Shown: piece by piece, positions 26,815 to 39,013 of the stretch
Numbering within the stretch: the stretch's first letter is position 1
Layout: the number at the start of each line of letters is the position of its first letter
DNA from: Prosopocoilus inquinatus
Lineage: Eukaryota; Arthropoda; Insecta; Coleoptera; Lucanidae
Direction of reading: 5' to 3'
DNA length: 64,000 nucleotides
NCBI GenBank assembly: GCA_036172665.1
Contig: JAYKNF010000031.1
Location: 124,001-188,000 of the forward strand
Notes under the pieces: model-generated
Database searches by the model: none
What the model was told of the DNA's origin: nothing
Seen by the model: only the letters and a program-made list of their open reading frames with translations
Position numbers and translations under genes: made by a program

Positions 26815-29800
26815 ATCGATTAGATACATCACAGGAACAACGCTAATGCGTGTTGTTTCGTTTAAAACTATTTCCAGCTTCTGCTGCGTCCGAAAATTTC
26901 GTTTCTCATATTAGAGTTACTGGAGTCCATCGAAACGCCAAATAACATGATAGATGAGTAAGTATCGATTAGATACATCACAGGAACAACGCTAATGCGT
27001 GTTGTTTCGTTTAAAACTATTTCCAGCTTCAGCTGCGTCCGAGAACTTCGTATCTCACTTCAGAGTTACTGGAGCCCATCCAAACGTCAAATAACATGAT
27101 AGGTGAGTAAGGATCGATTAGATACATCACAGGAACAACGCTAATACGTGTTGTTTCGTTTAAAACTATTTCCAGCTCCTGCTGCGTCCAAAAACTTTGT
27201 ATCTCACATCAGACTTACTGGAGTCCATCCAAACGTCAAATAACATGTTAGATAAGTAAGGATTGTTTAGATACATCACAGGAACAACGCTAATGCGTGT
27301 TGTTTCGTTTAAAACTATTACCAGCTTCTGCTGCGTCCGAAAATTTCGTATCTCACATCAGAGATACTGGAGTCCATCCAAACGTCAAATAACATGATAG
27401 ATGAGTAAGGATCGATTAGATACATCACAGGAACAACGCTAATACGTGTTGTTTCGTTTAAAACTATTTCTAGCTTCTGCTGCGTCCAAAAACTTCGTAT
27501 ATCACATCAGAGTTACTAGAGTCCATCGAAACGTCAAATAACATGATAGATGAGTAAGGATCGATTAGATACATCACAGGCACAACGCTAATGCGTGTTG
27601 TTTCATTTAAAACTATTTCCAGCTTCTGCTGCGTCCGATAATTTCGTATCTCACATCAGAGTTACTGGAGTCCATCCAAACGTCAAATAACATGATAGAT
27701 GAGTAAGGATCGATTAGATACATCACAGGAACAACGCTAATGCGTGTTGTTTCGTTTAAAACTATTTCCAGCTTCTGCTGCGTCCGAAAACGTCGTATCT
27801 CACATCAGAGCTACTGGAGTCCATCGAAACGCCAAATAACATGATAGATGAGTAAGTATCGATTAGATACATCACAGGAACAACGCTAATGCGTGTTGTT
27901 TCATTTAAAACTATTTCCAGCTTCTGCTGCGTCCGATAATTTCGTATCTCACATCAGAGTTACTGGAGTCCATCCAAACGTCAAATAACATGATAGATGA
28001 GTAAGGATCGATTAGATACATCACAGGAACAACGCTAATGCGTGTTGTTTCGTTTAAAACTATTTCCAGCTTCTGCTGCGTCCGAAAATTTCGTTTCTCA
28101 CATTAGAGTTACTGGAGTCCATCGAAACGTCAAATAACATGATAGATGAGTAAGTATCGATTAGATACATCACAGGAACAACGCTAATGCGTGTTGTTTC
28201 GTTTAAAACTATTTCCAGCTTCAGCTGCGTCCGAGAACTTCGTATCTCACTTCAGAGTTACTGGAGCCCATCCAAACGTCAAATAACATGATAGGTGAGT
28301 AAGGATCGATTAGATACATCACAGGAACAACGCTAATGCGTGTTGTTTCGTTTAAAACTATTTCCAGCTTCAGCTGCGTCCGAGAACTTCGTATCTCACA
28401 TCAGAGTTACTGGAGCCCATCCAAACGTCAAATAACATGATAGGTGAGTAAGGATCGATTAGATACATCACAGGAACAACGCTAATAGGTGTTGTTTCGT
28501 TTAAAACTATTTCCAGCTCCTGCTGCGTCCAAAAACTTTGTATCTCACATCAGACTTACTGGAGTCCATCCAAACGTCAAATAACATGTTAGATAAGTAA
28601 GGATTGTTTAGATACATCACAGGAACAACGCTAATGCGTGTTGTTTCGTTTAAAACTATTACCAGCTTCTGCTGCGTCCGAAAATTTTGTATCTCACATC
28701 AGAGATACTGGAGTCCATCCAAACGTCAAATAACATGATAGATGAGTAAGGATCGATTAGATACATCACAGGAACAACGCTAATACGTGTTGTTTCGTTT
28801 AAAACTATTTCTAGCTCCTGCTGCGTCCAAAAACTTCGTATATCACATCAGAGTTACTAGAGTCCATCGAAACGTCAAATAACATGATAGATGAGTAAGG
28901 ATCGATTAGATACAGCACAGGAACAACGCTAATACGTGTTGTTTCGTTTAAAACTATTTCCAGCTCCTGCTGCGTCCAAAAACTTTGTATCTCACATCAG
29001 AGTTACTGGAGTCCATCCAAACGTCAAATAACATGATAGATGAGTAAGGATCGATTAGATACATCCCAGGAACAACGCTAATACGTGTTGTTTCGTTTAA
29101 AACTATTTCCAGCTTCTGCTGCGTCCGAAAATTTCGTTTCTCACATTAGAGTTACTGGAGTCCATCGAAACGTCAAATAACATGATAGATGAGTAAGTAT
29201 CGATTAGATACATCACAGGAACAACGCTAATGCGTGTTGTTTCGTTTAAAACTATTTCCAGCTTCTGCTGCGTCCGAAAACGTCGTATCTCACATCAGAG
29301 TTACTAGAGTCCATCGAAACGTCAAATAACATGATAGATGAGTAAGGATCGATTAGATACATCACATAAACAACGCTAATGCGTGTTGTTTCATTTAAAA
29401 CTATTTCCAGCTTCTGCTGCGTCCGATAATATCGTATCTCACATCAAAGTTACTGGAGTCCATCCAAACGTCAAATAACATGATAGATGAGTAAGGATCG
29501 ATTAGATACATCACAGGAACAACGCTAATGCGTGTTGTTTCGTTTAAAACTATTTCCAGCTCCTGCTGCGTCCAAAAACTTTGTATCTCACATCAGACTT
29601 ACTGGAGTCAATCCAAACGTCAAATAACATGTTAGATAAGTAAGGATCGTTTAGATATATCACAGGAACAACGCTAATGCGTGTTGTTTCGTTTAAAACT
29701 ATTTCCAGCTCCTGCTGCGTCCAAAAACTTCGTATCTCACATCAGAGATACTGGAGTATATCCAAACGTCAAATTACATGATAGATGAGTAAGGATCGAT

Positions 29801-30241
29801 TAGATACATCACAGGAACAACGCTAATACGTGTTGTTTCATTTAAAACTATTTCCAGCTTCAGCTGCGTCCGAGAACTTCGTATCTCACATCAGAGTTAC
29901 TGGAGGTCATCCAAACGTCAAATAAGATGATAGATGAGTAAGGATCGATTAGATACATCACAGGAACAACGCTAATGCGTGTTGTTTCGTTTAAAACTAT
30001 TTCCAGCTTCAGCTGCGTCCGAGAACTTCGTATCTCACTTCAGAGTTACTGGAGTCCATCCAAACGTCAAATAACATGATAGATGAGTAAGGATCGATTA
30101 GATACATCACAGGAACAACGCTAATGCGTGTTGTTTCATTTAAAACTATTTCCAGCTTCTGCTGCGTCCGATAATTTCGTATCTCACATCAGAGTTACTG
30201 GTGTCCATCCAAACGTCAAATAACATGATAGATAAGTAAGG

Positions 30242-31284
30242 ATCGATTAGATACATCACAGGAACAAGACGAATACGTGTTGTTTCGTTCAAAACTATTT
30301 CCAGCTTCTGCTGAGTCCGAGAACTTTGTATCTCACATCAGAGATACTGGAGTCCATTCAAACGTCAAATAACATGTTAGATGAGTAAGGATCGATTAGA
30401 TACATCACAGGAACAAGACGAATACGTGTTGTTTCGTTCAAAACTATTTCCAGCTTCTGCTGCGTCCGATAATTTCGTATCTCACATCAGAGTTACTGGT
30501 GTCCATCCAAACGTCAAATAACATGATAGATAAGTAAGGATCGATTAGATACATCACAGGAACAAGACGAATACGTGTTGTTTCGTTCAAAACTATTTCC
30601 AGCTTCTGCTGCGTCCGAGAACTTTGTATCTCACATCAGAGATACTGGTGTCCATCCAAACGTCAAATAACATGATAGATAAGTAAGGATCGATTAGATA
30701 CATCACAGGAACAAGACGAATACGTGTTGTTTCGTTCAAAACTATTTCCAGCTTCTGCTGCGTCCGAGAACTTTGTATCTCACATCAGAGATACTGGAGT
30801 CCATTCAAACGTCAAATAACATGATAGATGAGTAAGGATCGATTAGATACATCACAGGAACAACGCTAATACGTGTTGTTTCGTTTAAAACTATTTCCAG
30901 CATCTGCTGCGTCCGAAAACGTCGTATCTCACATCAAAGATACTGGAGTCCATCCAAACATCAAATAACATGTTAGATAAGTAAGGATCGATTAGATACA
31001 TCACAGGAACAAGACGAATACGTGTTGTTTCGTTCAAAACTATTTCCAGCTTCTGCTGCGTCCGATAATTTCGTATCTCACATCAGAGTTACTGGAGTCC
31101 ATCCAAACGTCAAATAACATGATAGATAAGTAAGGATCGATTAGATACATCACAGGAACAAGACGAATACGTGTTGTTTCGTTCAAAACTATTTCCAGCT
31201 TCTGCTGCGTCCGATAATTTCGTATCTCACATCAGAGTTACTGGAGTCCATCCAAACGTCAAATAACATGATAGATGAGTAAGG
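30242..31284. repeat. Cluster of AACAAGACGAATACG-subtype monomers
   Basis: Six of seven consecutive monomers (starts 30,242, 30,391, 30,540, 30,689, 30,987, 31,136; the one at 30,838 is ordinary) carry AACAAGACGAAT in place of AACAACGCTAAT at offset 22-33, together with CGTTCAAAAC at offset 45-54. I saw this subtype nowhere else in the window. Some also share ACTGGTGTCC at offset 106-115. The block change keeps the length but alters the left arm of the dyad. It looks like a local expansion of one variant founder. Confidence 0.85.
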
Positions 31285-34200
31285 ATCGATTAGATACAGC
31301 TAAGGAACAACGCTAATACGTGTTGTTACGTTTAAAACTATTTCCAGCTCCTGCTGCGTCCAAAAACTTTGTATCTCACATCAGACTTACTGGAGTCCAT
31401 CCAAATGTCAAATAACATGTTAGATAAGTAAGGATTGTTTAGATACATCACAGGAACAGCGCTAATGCGTGTTGTTTCGTTTAAAACTATTTCTAGCTCC
31501 TGCTGCGTCCAAAAACTTCGTATCTCACATCAGAGTTACTAGAGTCCATCGAAACGTCAAATAACATGATAGATGAGTAAGGATCGATTAGATACATCAC
31601 AGGAACAACGCTAATGCGTGTTGTTTCGTTTAAAACTATTTCCAGCTTCAGCTGCGTCCGAGAACTTCGTATCTCACTTCAGAGTTACTGGAGTCCATCC
31701 AAACGCCAAATAACATGATAAATGAGTAAGGATCGATTAGGTACAGCTCAGGAACAACGCTAATGCGTGTTGTTTCGTTTAAAACTCTTTCCAGCTTCAG
31801 CTGCGTCCGAGAACTTCGTATCTCACTTCAGAGTTACTGGAGCCCATCCAAACTTCAAATAACATGATAGATGAGTAAGGATCGATTAGATACATCACAG
31901 GAACAACGCTAATACGTTTTGTTTCGTTTAAAACTATTTCCAGCTCCTGCTGCGTCCAAAAACTTCGTATCTCACATCAGAGCTACTGGAGTCCATCGAA
32001 ACGCCAAATAACTTGACAGATGAGTAAGGATCGATTAGATACATCACAGGAACAACGCTAATACGTGTTGTTTCGTTTAAAACTATTTCCAGCTTCTGCT
32101 GCGTCCGAAAACGTCGTATCTCACATCAGAGCTACTGGAGTCCATCGAAACGCCAAATAACATGATAGATGAGTAAGGATCGATTAGATACATCACAGGA
32201 ACAACGCTAATGCGTGTTGTTTCGTTTAAAACTATTTCCAGCTTCAGCTGCGTCCGAGAACTTCGTATCTCACTTCAGAGTTACTGGAGCCCATCCAAAC
32301 GTCAAATAACATGATAGATGAGTAAGGATCGATTAGATACATCACAGGAACAACGCTAATACGTGTTGTTTCGTTTAAAACTATTTCCAGCTCCTGCTGC
32401 GTCCAAAAACTTCGTATCTCACATCAGAGCTACTGGAGTCCATCGAAACGCCAAATAACATGTTAGATAAGTAAGGATCGTTTAGATACATCACAGGTAC
32501 AACGCTAATACGTGTTGTTTCGTTCAAAACTATTTCCAGCTTATGCTGCGTCCGAAGATTTCGTATCTCACATCAGAGATACTGGAGTCCATCCAAACGT
32601 CAAATAACATGATAGATGAGTAAGGATCGATTAGATACATCACAGGAACAACGCTAATACGTGTTGTTTCGTTTAAAACTATTTCCAGCTCCTGCTGCGT
32701 CCAAAAACTTCGTATCTCACATCAGAGTTACTAGAGTCCATCGAAACGTCAAATAACATGATAGATGAGTAAGGATCGATTAGATACATCACAGGAAAAA
32801 CGCTAATGCGTGTTGTTTCATTTAAAACTATTTCCAGCTTCTGCTGCGTCCGAAAACGTCGTATCTCACATCAGAGCTACTGGAGTCCATCGAAACGCCA
32901 AATAACATGATAGATGAGTAAGGATCGATTAGATACATCACAGGAACAACGCTAATACGTGTTGTTTCATTTAAAACTATTTCCAGCTTCAGCTGCGTCC
33001 GAGAACTTCGTATCTCACATCAAAGTTACTGGAGTCCATCGAAACGCCAAATAACATGATAGATGAGTAAGGATCGATTAGATACATCACAGGAACAACG
33101 CTAATACGTGTTGTTTCGTTCAAAACTATTTCCAGCTTCTGCTGCGTCCGAAAACGTCGTATCTCACATCAGAGCTACTGGAGTCCATCGAAACGCCAAA
33201 TAACATGATAGATGAGTAAGGATCGATTAGATACATCACAGGAACAACGCTAATGCGTGTTGTTTCGTTTAAAACTATTTCCAGCTTCAGCTGCGTCCGA
33301 GAACTTCATATCTCACTTCAGAGTTACTGGAGCCCATCCAAACGTCAAATAACATGATAGATGAGTAAGGATCGATTAGATACATCACAGGAACAACGCT
33401 AATACGTGTTGTTTCGTTTAAAACTATTTCCAGCTCCTGCTGCGTCCAAAAACTTCGTATCTCACATCAGAGCTACTGGAGTCCATCGAAACGCCAAATA
33501 ACATGATAGATGAGTAAGGATCGATTAGATACCTCACAGGAACAACGCTAATACGTGTTGTTTCATTTAAAACTATTTCCAGCTTCAGCTGCGTCCGAGA
33601 ACTTCGTATCTCACATCAAAGTTACTGGAGTCCATCGAAACGCCAAATAACATGTTAGATGAGTAAGGATCGATTAGATACATCACAGGAACAACGCTAA
33701 TGCGTGTTGTTTCGTTTAAAACTATTTCCAGCTTCTGCTGCGTCCGAAAACGTCGTATCTCACATCAGAGCTACTGGAGTCCATCGAAACGCCAAATAGC
33801 ATGATAGATGAGTAAGGATCGATTAGATACAGCACAGGAACAACGCTAATACGTGTTGTTTCGTTTAAAACTATTTCCAGCTCCTGCTGCGTCCAAAAAC
33901 TTTGTATCTCACATCAGACTTACTGGAGTCCATCCAAACTTCAAATAACATGTTAGATAAGTAAGGATCGTTTAGATACATCACAGGTACAACGCTAATA
34001 CGTGTTGTTTCGTTCAAAACTATTTCCAGCTTCAGCTGCGCCCGAGAACTTCGTATCTCACATCAAAGTTACTGGAGTCCATCGAAACGCCAAATAACAT
34101 GTTAGATGAGTAAGGATCGATTAGATACATAACAGGAACAACGCTAATGCGTGTTGTTTCGTTTAAAACAATTTCCAGCTTCTGCTGCGTCGGAAAACGT

Positions 34201-35009
34201 CGTATCTCTCATCAGAGTTACTGGAGTCCGTCCAAACGTCAAATAACATGATAGATGAGTAAGGATCGATTAGTTACATCACAGGAACAACGCTAATATG
34301 TGTTGTTTCGTTTAAAACTATTTCCAGCTGCTGCTGCGTCCGAAAACGTCGTATCTCACATCAGAGTTACTGGAGTGCATCGAAACGTCAAATAACATGA
34401 TAGATAAGTAAGGATGGATTAGATACAGCACAGGAACAACGCTAATACGTGTTGTTTCGTTTAAAACTATTTCTAGCTCCTGCTGCGTCCAAAAACTTTG
34501 TATCTCACATCAGACTTACTGGAGTCCATCCAAACGTCAAATAACATGATAGATGAGTAAGGATCGATTAGATACATCACAGGAACAACGCTAATGCCTG
34601 TTGTTTCGTTTAAAACTATTTCCAGCTTCTGCTGCGTCCGAAAATTTCGTTTCTCACATTAGAGTTACTGGAGTCCATCGAAACGTCAAATAACATGATA
34701 GATGAGTAAGTATCGATTAGATACATCACAGGAGCTACGCTAATACGTGTTGTTTCCTTTAAAACTATTTCCAGCTTCAGCTGCGTCCGAGAACTTCGTA
34801 TCTCACATCAAAGTTACTGGAGTCCATCGAAACACCAAATAACATGATAGATGAGTAAGGATCGATTAGATACATCACAGGAACAACGCTAATGCGTGTT
34901 GTTTCGTTTAAAACTATTTCCAGCTTATGCTGCGTCCGAAGATTTCGTATCTCACATCAGAGATACTGGAGTCCATCCAAACGTCAAATAACATGACAGA
35001 TGAGTAAGG

Positions 35010-35456
35010 ATCGATTAGATACATCACAGGAACAACGCTAATACGTGTTGTTTCGTTTGAAACTATTTCCAGCTCCTGCTGCGTCCAAAAACTTTGTATC
35101 TCACATCAGAGTTACTGGAGTCCATCCAAACATAGAATAACATGATAGATGAGTAAGGATCGATTAGATACATCACACGAACATCGCTAATGCGTGTTGT
35201 TTCGTTTAAAACTATTTCCAGCTTCTGCTGCGTCCGAAAACATCGTATCTCACATCAGAGTTACTTGAGTCCATCGAAACGTCAAATAACATGTTAGATA
35301 AGTAAGGATCGATTAGATACATCACAGGAACAACGCTAATGCGTGTTGTTTCGTTTAAAACTATTTCCAGCTTATGCTGCATCCGAAGATTTCGTATCTC
35401 ACATCAGAGATACTGGAGTCCATCCAAACGTCAAATAACATGATAGATGAGTAAGG
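35010..35456. repeat. Three-monomer block, first copy (partner at 36,202-36,648)
   Basis: Three monomers marked by GTTTGAAACT with CATAGAATAAC, then ACACGAACATCGC with TACTTGAG, then CTTATGCTGCATCC. The block recurs 1,192 bp (8 monomers) downstream with small differences (CGTAGAATAAC and CTGCACCC). Monomers before and after the two copies differ, so the shared part is only about 447 bp. Confidence 0.8.
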
Positions 35457-36201
35457 ATCGATTAGATACATCACAGGAACAACGCTAATGCGTGTTGTTT
35501 CTTTTAAAACTATTTCCAGCTTCAGCTGCGTCCGAGAACTTCGTATCTCACATCAGAGTTACTAGAGTCCATCGAAACGCCAAATAACATGATAGATGAG
35601 TAAGGATCGATTAGATACATCACAGGAACAACGCTAATACGTGTTGTTTCATTTAAAACTATTTCCAGCTTCAGCTGCGTCCGAGAACTTCGTATCTCAC
35701 ATCAAAGTTACTGGAGTCTATCGAAACGCCAAATAACATGATAGATGAGTAAGGATCGATTAGATACATCACAGGAACAACGCTAATACGTGTTGTTTCG
35801 TTTAAAACTATTTCCAGCTTCTGCTGCGTCCGAAAACGTCGTATCTCACATCAGAGCTATTGGAGTCCATCGAAACGCCAAATAACATGATAGATGAGTA
35901 AGGATCGATTAGATACATCACAGGAACAACGCTAGTACGTGTTGTTTCATTTAAAACTATTTCCAGCTCCTGCTGCGTCCAAAAATTTTGTATCTCACAT
36001 CAGACTTACTGGAGTCCATCCAAACGTCAAATAAAATGTTAGATAAGTATGGATCGTTTAGATACATCACAGGAACAACGCTAATACGTGTTGTTTCGTT
36101 CAAAACTATTTCCAGCTTCTACTGCGTCCGAGAACTTTGTATCTCTCATCAGAGTTACTGGAGTCCGTCCAAACGTCAAATAACATGATAGATGAGTAAG
36201 G

Positions 36202-36648
36202 ATCGATTAGTTACATCACAGGAACAACGCTAATATGTGTTGTTTCGTTTGAAACTATTTCCAGCTCCTGCTGCGTCCAAAAACTTTGTATCTCACATCA
36301 GAGTTACTGGAGTCCATCCAAACGTAGAATAACATGATAGATGAGTAAGGATCGATTAGATACATCACACGAACATCGCTAATGCGTGTTGTTTCGTTTA
36401 AAACTATTTCCAGCTTCTGCTGCGTCCGAAAACATCGTATCTCACATCAGAGTTACTTGAGTCCATCGAAACGTCAAATAACATGTTAGATAAGTAAGGA
36501 TCGATTAGATACATCACAGGAACAACGCTAATGCGTGTTGTTTCGTTTAAAACTATTTCCAGCTTATGCTGCACCCGAAGATTTCGTATCTCACATCAGA
36601 GATACTGGAGTCCATCCAAACGTCAAATAACATGATAGATGAGTAAGG
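36202..36648. repeat. Three-monomer block, second copy
   Basis: Counterpart of 35,010-35,456, spaced by 8 monomers. Its first monomer begins with GATTAGTTAC and AATATGTG, which the first copy lacks, so the exchange point lies inside that monomer before offset 50. Confidence 0.78.
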
Positions 36649-39008
36649 ATCGATTAGATACATCACAAGAACAACGCTAATACGTGTTGTTTCGTTTAAA
36701 ACTATTTCCAGCTCCTGCTGCGTCCAAAAACTTCGTATCTCACTTCAGAGTTACTAGAGTCCATCGAAACGTCAAATAACATGATAGATGAGTAAGGATC
36801 GATTAGATACATCACAGGAAAAACGCTAATGCGTGTTGTTTCATTTAAAACTATTTCCAGCTTCTGCTGCGTCCGAAAACGTCGTATCTCACATCAGAGC
36901 TACTGGAGTCCATCGAAACGCCAAATAACATGATAGATGAGTAAGGATCGATTAGATACATCACAGGAACAACGCTAATACGTGTTGTTTCATTTAAAAC
37001 TATTTCCAGCTTCAGCTGCGTCCGAGAACTTCGTATCTCACATCAGAGCTACTGGAGTCCATCGAAACGCCAAATAACATGATAGATGAGTAAGGATCGA
37101 TTAGATACATCACAGGAACAACGCTAATACGTGTTGTTTCATTTAAAACTATTTCCAGCTCCTGCTGCGTCCAAAAATTTTGTATCTCACATCAGACTTA
37201 CTGGAGTCCATCCAAACGTCAAATAACATGTTAGATAAGTAAGGATCGTTTAGATACATCACAGGAACAACGCTAATACGTGTTGTTTCGTTCAAAACTA
37301 TTTCCAGCTTCTACTGCGTCCGAGAACTTTGTATCTCTCATCAGAGTTACTGGAGTCCGTCCAAACGTCAAATAACATGATAGATGAGTAAGTATCGATT
37401 AGTTACATCACAGGAACAACGCTAATATGTGTTGTTTCGTTTAAAACTATTTCCAGCTGCTGCTGCGTCCGAAAATTTCGTATCTCACATTAGAGTTACT
37501 GGAGTCCATCGAAACGTCAAATAACATAGTAGCTAAGTAAGGATCGATTAGATACATCACAGGAACAACGCTAATACGTGTTTTTTCGTTCTAAACTATT
37601 TCCAGCTTCTGCTGCGTCCAAGAACTTTGTATCTCACATCAGAGTTACTGGAGTCCATCCAAACGTCATATAACATGATACATGAGTAAGGATCGATTAG
37701 ATACATCACAGGAACAACGCTAATACGTGTTGTTTCGTTTAAAACTATTTCCAGCTTCTGCTGCGTCCGAAAACGTCGTATCTCACATCAGAGTTACTGG
37801 AGTGCACCGAAACGTCAAATAACATGATAGATAAGTAAGGATCGATTAGATACAGCACAGGAACAACGCTAATACGTGTTGTTTCGTTTAAAACTATTCC
37901 CAGCTTCTGCTGCGTCCGAAAATTTCGTTTCTCACATTAGAGTTACTGGAGTCCATCGAAACGTCAAATAACATGATAGATGAGTAAGTATCGATTAGAT
38001 ACATCACAGGAACAACGCTAATGCGTGTTGTTTCGTTTAAAACTATTTCCAGATTCTGCTGCGTCCGAAAACGTCGTATCTCACATCAGAGCTACTGGAG
38101 TCCATCGAAACGCCAAATAACATGATAGATGAGTAAGGATCGATTAGATACATCACAGGAACAACGCTAATACGTGTTGTTTAATTTAAAACTATTTCCA
38201 GCTTCAGCTGCGTCCGAGAACTTCGTATCTCACATCAAAGTTACTGGAGTCCATCGAAACGCCAAATAACATGATAGATGAGTAAGGATCGATTAGATAC
38301 ATCACAGGAACAACGCTAATGCGTGTTGTTTCGTTTAAAACTCTTTCCAGCTTATGCTGCGTCCGAAGATTTCGTATCTCACATCAGAGATACTGGAGTC
38401 CATCCAAACGTCAAATAACATGATAGATGAGTAAGGATCGATTAGATACATCACAGGAACATCGCTAATGCGTGTTGTTTCGTTTAAAACTATTTCCAGC
38501 TTCTGCTGCGTCCGAAAACATCGTATCTCACATCAGAGTTACTTGAGTCCATCGAAACGTCAAATAACATGTTAGATAAGTAAGGATCGATTAGATACAT
38601 CACAGGAACAACGCTTATGCGTGTTGTTTCGTTTAAAACTATTTCCAGCTTATGCTGCGTCCGAAGATTTCGTATCTCACATCAGAGATACTGGAGTCCA
38701 TCCAAACGTCAAATAACATGATAGATGAGTAAGGATCGATTAGATACATCACAGGAACAACGCTAATACGTGTTGTTTCGTTTAAAATTATTTCCAGCTC
38801 CTGCTGCGTCCAAAAACTTCGTATCACACATCAAAGTTACTAGAGTCCATCGAAACGTCAAATAACATGATAGATGAGTAAGGATCGATTAGATACATCA
38901 CAGGAACAACGCTAATACGTCTTGTTTCGTTTAAAACTATTTCCAGCTTCTGCTGCGTCCGAAAACGTCGTATCTCACATCAGAGCTACTGGAGTCCATC
39001 GAAACGCC

Positions 39009-39013
39009 AAAAA
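39009..39013. other. 1 bp deletion within a monomer
   Basis: GCCAAATAACATG is reduced to GCCAAAAACATG, giving a 148 bp monomer. This is a private event that shifts the phase of everything to its right by one base. Confidence 0.85.

Larger units (their letters stand above)
21029..29300. repeat. HOR family II, copy 2
   Basis: Collinear with about 12,240-20,363. The left junction is the monomer at 21,007, which starts with ATTGTTTAG and ends as the GATAGGTGAG type. The right junction is near 29,300, where copy 1 continues with GAGCTAC but copy 2 switches to TTACTAGAG and then to a monomer with ACATCACATAAAC. Compared with copy 1 it contains one additional monomer (26,666-26,814). It keeps the same adjacent pair of ACAGCAC monomers (24,282 and 24,431) as copy 1 (15,494 and 15,643). 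Confidence 0.86.

Noticed and set aside
36028..36038. Polyadenylation-like AATAAA in one monomer
   Set aside because: A single private base change in a satellite monomer with no transcript or gene evidence around it.
35988..36188. A 66-codon open stretch on the + strand
   Set aside because: It begins with TTG, has no gene-like context, and exists only because private variants remove stops that other monomers have (AAATAAAATG, and AAGTATGG in place of AAGTAAGG). It spans parts of two monomers of the satellite.
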